From Trileptium ribeirensis (lineage: Eukaryota > Nematoda > Enoplea > Enoplida > Thoracostomopsidae), in the NCBI GenBank assembly GCA_030248225.1, contig JASANE010001461.1:41492-105491 (forward strand): a stretch of DNA of 64,000 nt, read 5' to 3'. The notes beneath the pieces are model-generated. The model saw nothing but the letters and a program-made list of their open reading frames with translations. It was not told the DNA's origin and searched no databases. The position numbers were made by a program, and so were the translations under genes. The first letter of the stretch is position 1. The number at the start of each line of letters is the position of its first letter. This document shows positions 57,871-64,000 of the stretch, one piece after another.

Positions 57871-58450
57871 GTGGTATCAAATGAAAGCGGACTGGTCATC
57901 GTTTAGCGACAGAAGTAGGACTGGAGCAATGCCACAGAACAGTATTTCATAAACAGTCTGCAACACAGCGCGGTGGAATTAAAGTAACTGTCGCCTACGA
58001 ATGCTGATCTCTCCACCTTGGCAGGCGGTACCGTGTTCTCTACCTCGTCCATAGAATCAGGTGCCTTCGAGGATCCGGGCGTCGTTGCCTAAGTCCATTG
58101 CTTCAAGACCCAGTGGGAGCCTGTCACACGCATCCCAATCCGCAGGGACAGAATGTTGAGAAACGTTCTTCGCGACCGTATTAGGTGCTAAATCATAAGG
58201 CCATGCGTCTCCGTGATTGTATCCCAAATCTCAAGGATCAACCAAGTCAGCAACACCCTGATGGTCTGGTGGCTGTTGAGTACCGCCCGAGTGCCTGATA
58301 GATTACGGCTATACGCAACGAAAATTAGATACTCGACGGTGGGACCCAGGGTGGAGGTTACTGTTATAGGCTGCTGGAATAGCCTGACAATATCTCTGTC
58401 AAGTAAGAGTCGCCTTGTCCCGCCGGGGGAAAATAAGCATTAACCGTCGT
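57871..58450 (-). pseudogene. Putative N-terminal region of helicase copy C
   Basis: Upstream of Walker A one minus-strand frame reads, with few stops, GYNHGDAWPYDLAPNTVAKN and VSQHSVPADWDACDRLPLGL followed by EAMDLGNDARILEG, an acidic, Pro/Asp-rich stretch. Further on comes YEILFCGIAPVLLLSLNDD leading into the helicase. No domain recognised. It is absent from copies A and B, where the shared non-coding segment takes its place. Coding status is a guess from composition. Confidence 0.35.
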
Positions 58451-60513
58451 CAATATTGCCTATTTCTAGCCGCTCGGTGTTGTGTATTACTCGTGAATAA
58501 TTTACTGGTTTGGATATATAGTTGTTGATGGGATATAATGATGTTTTAAAATTGAAGTGATGGACGACTTAGCTACGATATTGGACGTGTCATGATTTTA
58601 GTTTAGTATGACATGGAAAATTTATCGTCGTATTATTTGTCTGATTTTTAGTATTACGATTTTAATGCGCATAGAGATGAAGAGTAACGTACGAGAAAAG
58701 GAGAGCTAGAAAATTCAGTTTTTATTTTCACGATTGCTACTACAAGATTTTAGAATACATACAGGATTTAGTTGCTCTGGTTCTTTGTAACGCCGTACGA
58801 CAAAGCTTGGTTACACCGTTTGGCGAAGCAATCCGCATAGACATATGTTTAGAATTAATTTTATTGAACTGGTTTATTATTCAATTGGAATTTGTTTTGC
58901 TTTCTGATTTAATATCTAATCTAAATGCAACCGTTAAAAAGGTCTGCGAGTCTTCTCGAGTCGGAAATAACGTATATATCATGTTCAACGCCCAATCGCG
59001 TTCACGCTCGATTATTGATAAGGCTCACATGCCGCCTGTTGAGTTTTATTGGGAGTCAGGGCATTTTTTTTATATTTTTGAGCGTCAGTTGGAATCCGTT
59101 GATCGAGAATGCTTGTAAGCAGACCAAGCGGAACCGTGCGCTAGCTTAAATTTGTGTATCAAGGGGTTACCATAAAGTACATCCACCGATTGTGGACATT
59201 ACATCGGTCTCTGAAGAATTCCCGCGTTATGATGGCTCCCTAAGGTATATACAGCATTTAATGCATTTCTACAGCATTCTGTGGTGTTTGCTATCGTATT
59301 GAATAAAGCTAGAAAGGACCAACGGAGCCTGCAAAAGGTGTGAAAACGTATTAGTGTTACGGAGCTTTAACCTGCTATAATTTAATGTTTACTGGTTACG
59401 GTATTGAATGCGTGCCTATCGGTGAACTATAGATAAGGTGTTACGTATATTAGTGTCACAGAGTGCCTTAAAACATAACTTTAATTCGAGACTCCTCTAG
59501 CATAGCCGTTTAGTCTATCGTTATATTCGACCTTAGGAGTGTGGTGTTTGTTTATACACAGTTTCACATACGATTCCGGTATCGGTATAAAATGGTCACT
59601 GCGTCATATTAATGAATAAAAAGTTATTACTGATTGGCTGTGATGGTGTCTGTAAAGAGCGTAATAAAATCTGACTGCTGCCTCGTTGAGCTGTTATTGC
59701 CGTTGGGTCGTTCCCAAAATAGGAAGCGCTAGGATTTGTGTATCAATAGTTCTGTGGTACGCCAGACCACGAACTCGTGCAACCCAGTCGTTAGTGCGTA
59801 ATATAGTTTGGTGGCCCGAGCTGAAAACGAATTATAAACATTGTTATAGTATCAGCTGGGGGTCGGAGCGTCGCGTAAGCACGGAACGCTCTACCGCAAA
59901 ATAAATCGAGCTCGAGCGAGATGCCGTAGCGTATATGATAAGAATTTATCAAATTTAGGAAATTTTGATCGAATTTAGGTAGTCCAGGAAATCGTTTCCG
60001 AAAATAGCATTTTTGTCAAAAACTGGCTGATAATGAACTAATTTTAGTTGGAAAGAAATGGCTGTGACATTTAGGAAAACAGTATTTTTGTTTTAGATGT
60101 CAACAGAAATGCTCAAGTGCCTCCAATCCCGTAAATATATAGAATATAATTTTATATCTACTGCGATTTCTGGCCGGAAAACTCAGAAGGGAGAGAATCT
60201 ACCTGCATATCCAACAGTACAATTCGTGGATTCAAATTCATTTCAGCACAACTTCTCTACAAAAAGGCTATAGGTTGACGTGATGGGTCACTAACAACCG
60301 TCTTTGAGGTCGTAATCCTATGCATTCAATAACTTCTCAAATAAATATATTTAAATTGGCAAATATATTGCATCCTAGCTAAATAATTAACTCATAAACT
60401 AATTATGACAAAACACTTATATAAGTTGTAACAGCCCAATTTTATGAAAATGATAAAACGCTTGAAACGTATCAAAATTCGTAGGGAAACACGGGAATGG
60501 ACGACCGGATACC
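58451..60513. other. Unassigned region, no domain recognised
   Basis: A plus-strand frame at 58807-59118 (about 100 residues, hydrophobic start then IMFNAQSRSRSIIDKAHMPP) overlaps another frame at 58925-59149. Neither matches a family I know. The rest is AT-rich and empty. Confidence 0.3.
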
Positions 60514-60623
60514 GGTGGAGTGTGACCTTCCTATGAATTGATATAATTGCGTAGTATTGTATTGATTATGAAAATAAACTATTGTATTTCATTTATGTTG
60601 CACTTGTAAGGTCACACTCCACC
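60514..60623. repeat. Perfect 16-bp inverted repeat, 110-bp unit
   Basis: GGTGGAGTGTGACCTT (60514-60529) faces its exact inverse at 60608-60623 with 78 bp of AT-rich DNA between. It could be a tiny MITE or a transcribed hairpin. No clear flanking duplication. Confidence 0.7.
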
Positions 60624-61899
60624 ACCCGCTGGTGCCCGGGATGATTTTGGCACCGAAAATGAAAGAAGAGTGTCACCATTAGGGGCGTTCGGTCGATCCT
60701 CGTGAATTAAAATTGTTGGGATATTGTGTGCATAAAATGTTTTGTCTATTATATTATACTTGTTGTGAGGTGCCTATAATACGTATTGTGTATGATATAT
60801 AAAAGGGGCAGGGGTTAGTAATTTGTCAGGACACGTTCAAAGTTCCTACACCCAGGCCGATCATGGTCAGCTGTCCAAAAATTTCGGCTTGAGGGAAAGG
60901 AAATTTTGAGTACGAACCTTCGTGGACACTATTCTAAGGGTGCGACACTAAAAGTTAAATTTTGGGCTTTCTACTAAACTTAGGGGAACGGGGGTGACTA
61001 AACCATCTTAAGGACTCCCTAAGGGTGTCAAATTGTCCCGGCGGGTCAAAAAATTTGGTTCCCCTAAATACTTAAAGACCCCCGAACAGGCGCTTAAGCC
61101 TCCTATCTCCAAAGCATAAAAGGACAACTAAAATAACCAAAAATCTCCGATTTTTTGAGCCCGGGACACATTTCGGTTCCCACCCTAACTGTTTAGCCAA
61201 AAACCGGGACTGGCCATCCCCGCGGGTCCGCTCAGGATCCCCCAAACTCAAACAGGACACCAAAATTTTGGGTTTCATTAACTTTTAAAACGGCCTCTAA
61301 CGAGCCTCTCGTGAGAGATACAATTAAATTTTTGCTCTCATCAGCAGCCGATCTGCCAGTGCATGATTGTGGTCCTGCCCTCGACCGCCTACTGTTTTTA
61401 GATCCTGAGATATCGGCAAAAATGTGCCGATATCCCTATGAGAAAACAGCGCCCCGAGCGCCGTTATATCTTGCTCCTAAAATTTTGCCGCACCGACCAG
61501 CGGGCGGTTTTGTCTCTTTTGTCACACATCGGTCAAGTCAGCGTTGCTGCTGGCCATCATATTGTTGTCTGGTCTAAGCGCAAAGATATTTATAATTAAT
61601 ATACATATATTGTAGCAGGGCAGCGCTAATGTTTTCTTGTTGTTGTTTGTTTGGAGGAAAGTTGCTGTAGCTTCAGTGTGATCTATGTATTTATTTTCAA
61701 GGAATTCGAAATTTGTGCTTTAGGGTATCTAGCCGTGAAAAAGGGCAGCGGGGGCCACAGTTGGTATAAAAGAAGGCAGAGCGATTGGAAATTGGGACCA
61801 GTGGAGTCTTTGTAGCTAAAATTTTGGTCGGTTTTGGCGGTTGCCGCCGATTTTGAAGTTTTGCTCTTTTGAGTTTGCTTATAGGCTTTCTCTTCGCCC
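60624..61899. other. GC-richer unassigned region
   Basis: Composition changes here to a more balanced GC content. Frames on both strands (61072-61278 minus, 61311-61577 plus, 61683-61940 minus) show no recognised domain. Confidence 0.3.
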
Positions 61900-62524
61900 G
61901 GGTGAGCTCTTCGGCTTGCAGACTTGCGGAAGAGGCCCACCCGAGGCTTTTCGATGCTTTTAAATTTCTTTTTCTCAGGCTTAGGACAAGGGACAGCCCT
62001 TGCGGGAGCTGGGGTGTCCGTCGGATGCCTCGCGCTCCCGTAAGTGCTGTGCCCGCGCCGCGGAGACTAAATCGAGTTTTGGCAAATTGTGGTTGAAATT
62101 GGGACTAAACTGTAAAAAGGGGAGGAAAAGTACCCGCACTCGACTAGATCCCCACCCCTGAGTTGTATTTATTGTTAGTGCCCAGGGGGTGAATCGTTTA
62201 AAGTGTGTTACAGCGTACTATGTTGCTTAGTTGAGGCCGCACCGTTAGGTGCCTGCCGGTTACAACGCCTAGGAATCAAAATAATCTACGGACATCATCG
62301 TTTAAAATTTTATCAAAGAAATAATTTGAAGGCCACGTTTTAGGAGCCATGGTTGTCTCGGATGGACTCTTCGACTGCGGACGCGTGGAAGAGGCCCGCC
62401 CGAGGTGTCTAATAGAGTTTTCCAAATGTTCTCACTTAGGCATAGGAATAGGGGAAACCCTTGCGGATGCTGGGGTGTCCGTCGGATACCTCGCGCTCCC
62501 GTGAGTGCTGCGCCCGCGCTTCTG
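61900..62524. repeat. Direct duplication of a ~160-bp GC-rich unit
   Basis: 61900-62062 and 62361-62524 are diverged copies sharing 'ggaagaggccc', 'ggggtgtccgtcggat', 'cctcgcgctccc' and 'agtgctg' in order. On the minus strand both read as a similar basic, Ser/Thr/Pro-rich peptide (GSARHPTDTPAPARAV and GSARYPTDTPASARVS), which hints at an ancestral coding repeat such as a retroelement ORF1 tail. Confidence 0.6.
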
Positions 62525-64000
62525 CGTTTTGAGCGAAACAAGTTAAAGGAAAGTTTAGGTTGGTATTAAGAGCGGTAACAGAATTTTACATGGCCAACGT
62601 GGAGGTAAACTGAAGGCTTGGACCCTAATAACAAATTTTGGGTTGCGGGTTCCGCTTTCGAAAAGAGCCCGGTTGGAGCTCGCAAGACATCATTCGTTAT
62701 CCAAAGGAGGCTGTAGAAGGGGAGTCAAAGTAATGTCGTTTTAAACCACTTGCTCATGTCGCTAGCGCGCAAAGGACCGCGCATGGGTTTGGGTCCTGGC
62801 TCACTTTTAATGTAAATAATATCATTGTCATATACACCCAAGTGGGTGATATTTACGTTTTTGAGTGTTCGCATGTTTTTATCGTGTCGAGAAAAGGGAA
62901 ACCCAAGGAATAAAAAATTTTTGCGTGTGATTTTATTAGGCGAACTAGTTTGATTTAAATCCGGCTCCCTGTTCCAAGAAGAATGCATGACTCCCACTGA
63001 GGTTCTCAATGTTGTTTGATCTAGGCTTCTTGTCCTCCTCAAGCACATTGCCCCAATGATGCTCGCTCCCGCCATGCCGTTTTCCCGCTTCCCTGTCCTG
63101 GCTCCTCGCCCAAGTATCTGTTTCGGCCTTGCTAGAATTAAAATTCATGCCCCACCCATACCAAGTGCAGTGGCACAACTATGACCAAGTTAGCCTACCC
63201 GCAGCGTCCCCCCAACTCTGCTCGCGCCCGCGTCTCGTCCGTCCCTCGTGATCAACGAGTCTTGGTACAAGTTCTCAAGTTTCTTAAAACCAACGTCCAT
63301 CCGTTTTCCTGAAGACATATTAGCCCGAGTAGGCTCAGCGGGCGCGACTCTTAGTTGAACTAAGATGACACGGTCTCATCTCCGCGTATTCGGACCCAAG
63401 GGTTAGGGAATAATTCTCGGCTCAGTAAACCCCTCCGAAGACGGGTCCTCCCGATGGGGGAACCTTGATTTTGGCATATGGTATAGGACTCAATAACAGA
63501 AAGTGAGGGAATGACGGGTCAGCCTTATTACCTGTGAGCAGGCTTAGGGGATGACCCTCCCTCAGGGGGACCTCCATGCCACTAGATACGTGGGCCGATA
63601 TGGGGGCCAGGCCGAACACCCTGGTAAACCGGCCGGCAGCCTGCTAAGCTAAGCGGTTCCCTTCGGTCAGACCGGGGTCCACCGGGGAATCGTGTAGGCC
63701 GGGGTTGTCAGGCACCACAGTGAAAATTGAGAGTGGTGCAGCTGGGACCCCTTACGGCCAGAACGGGTCCTAGTACAAGTTACTACAATAAAATTAAAAT
63801 AATTGTGATCAAAAATTGACACAAATAACCCTGAGCCGCTATTTAGAGCTAGTACATGTCTCATATAAGAACCTAAGCTTACACTGAAGCTCTAAACAAT
63901 GGAATGACACACATTACAGTTACGTCCATCAGGGCTTTACTTCGGCCAAATAACTTATGCAAATTAGGTAATAATAAATCTAGAAAATCCTATGTTCTTT
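62525..64000. other. GC-rich unassigned region, then AT-rich flank
   Basis: 62525-63780 is the most GC-rich long stretch of the window, with minus-strand frames 62725-63075, 62945-63178 and 63422-63619 of unknown nature. It could be the leader and ORF1 of a minus-strand retroelement, but no diagnostic motif was found. The last 220 bases are AT-rich. Confidence 0.3.

Larger units (their letters stand above)
55930..58450 (-). mobile_element. Helicase-NADAR family, copy C (longest)
   Basis: Minus-strand unit, read from 58450 down to 55930: a possible N-terminal region, a Upf1-like helicase with Walker A present, a NADAR domain, then the first 135 bases of the shared segment. The join with the LINE at about 55928 truncates the shared segment. 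No terminal inverted repeat or target duplication is visible, so 'mobile element' is an inference from its copy number and dispersed, broken state. Confidence 0.5.

Noticed and set aside
55930..58450. Helicase-NADAR copy C as an endogenous RNA-virus insert
   Set aside because: Upf1-like helicases do occur in some RNA viruses, but no polymerase, protease or capsid signal was seen next to any copy, and the repeated flanking segment fits a repeat family better. Kept open as an alternative.
1..64000. CRISPR arrays, bacterial operons, riboswitches
   Set aside because: None seen; the window is eukaryotic and its tandem repeats lack spacer structure.

Overview
The window is a piece of eukaryotic nuclear genome, AT-rich and without an intact host gene that I can recognise. 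Nearly all coding signal is transposable-element protein in various stages of decay, separated by AT-rich DNA, microsatellites and small non-autonomous elements. Introns that splice in frame (hAT element, 1117-2440), an ORF1 resembling the arthropod DUF4780 family (55057-55787) and the mix of CR1-, RTE- and R1/Jockey-type LINEs with hAT and pogo/Tigger transposons suggest an animal, most likely an arthropod. I cannot name the species.

Layout. 0.7-5.2 kb: an almost complete hAT transposon on the plus strand, with three recognisable 5' exons and one frame break. 5.6-17.9 kb: tandem repeats and two small DNA elements with target-site duplications, a 577-bp inverted-repeat element (11842-12418, 10-bp duplication) and a 771-bp hAT-type element (14125-14895, 8-bp duplication). 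17.9-20.4 kb: a decayed CR1-like LINE, plus strand. 20.9-26.5 kb: a TA-flanked 160-bp element, a possible Copia leader, a tRNA-derived SINE and a 640-bp hAT derivative keeping one zinc-finger exon. 31.7-33.0 kb: a long inverted-repeat element with a second partial copy at 15.5 kb. 33.6-34.7 kb and 39.9-40.8 kb: minus-strand LINE remnants (R1/Jockey-like reverse transcriptase; RTE-like endonuclease), both hidden by frameshifts. 41.0-41.8 kb: a decayed pogo-like transposase.

41.8-58.5 kb, minus strand, is the most unusual part. Three broken copies (A 41.85-44.38, B 50.69-52.88, C 55.93-58.45 kb) of one family encode a Upf1-like superfamily-1 helicase followed by a NADAR (YbiA-like, ADP-ribose-acting) domain. 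A shared non-coding segment of about 0.65 kb lies on both sides of copy A and inside copy B, as in a head-to-tail array or an element with long terminal direct repeats. A 2.85-kb pogo/Tigger element (44385-47233) abuts copy A exactly at a TA dinucleotide of this segment. Between A and B lies a nest of palindromic repeats (47.3-50.35 kb). Between B and C lie a dispersed repeat and a LINE that retains ORF1 and endonuclease but not reverse transcriptase.

58.5-64 kb holds no recognised gene. Its last 3 kb are GC-richer, with a direct duplication that reads as a basic, proline/serine-rich peptide on the minus strand.

The genes do not form a pathway; the window is a graveyard of nested mobile elements. 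The helicase-NADAR family is the part I cannot match to a transposon class I know.
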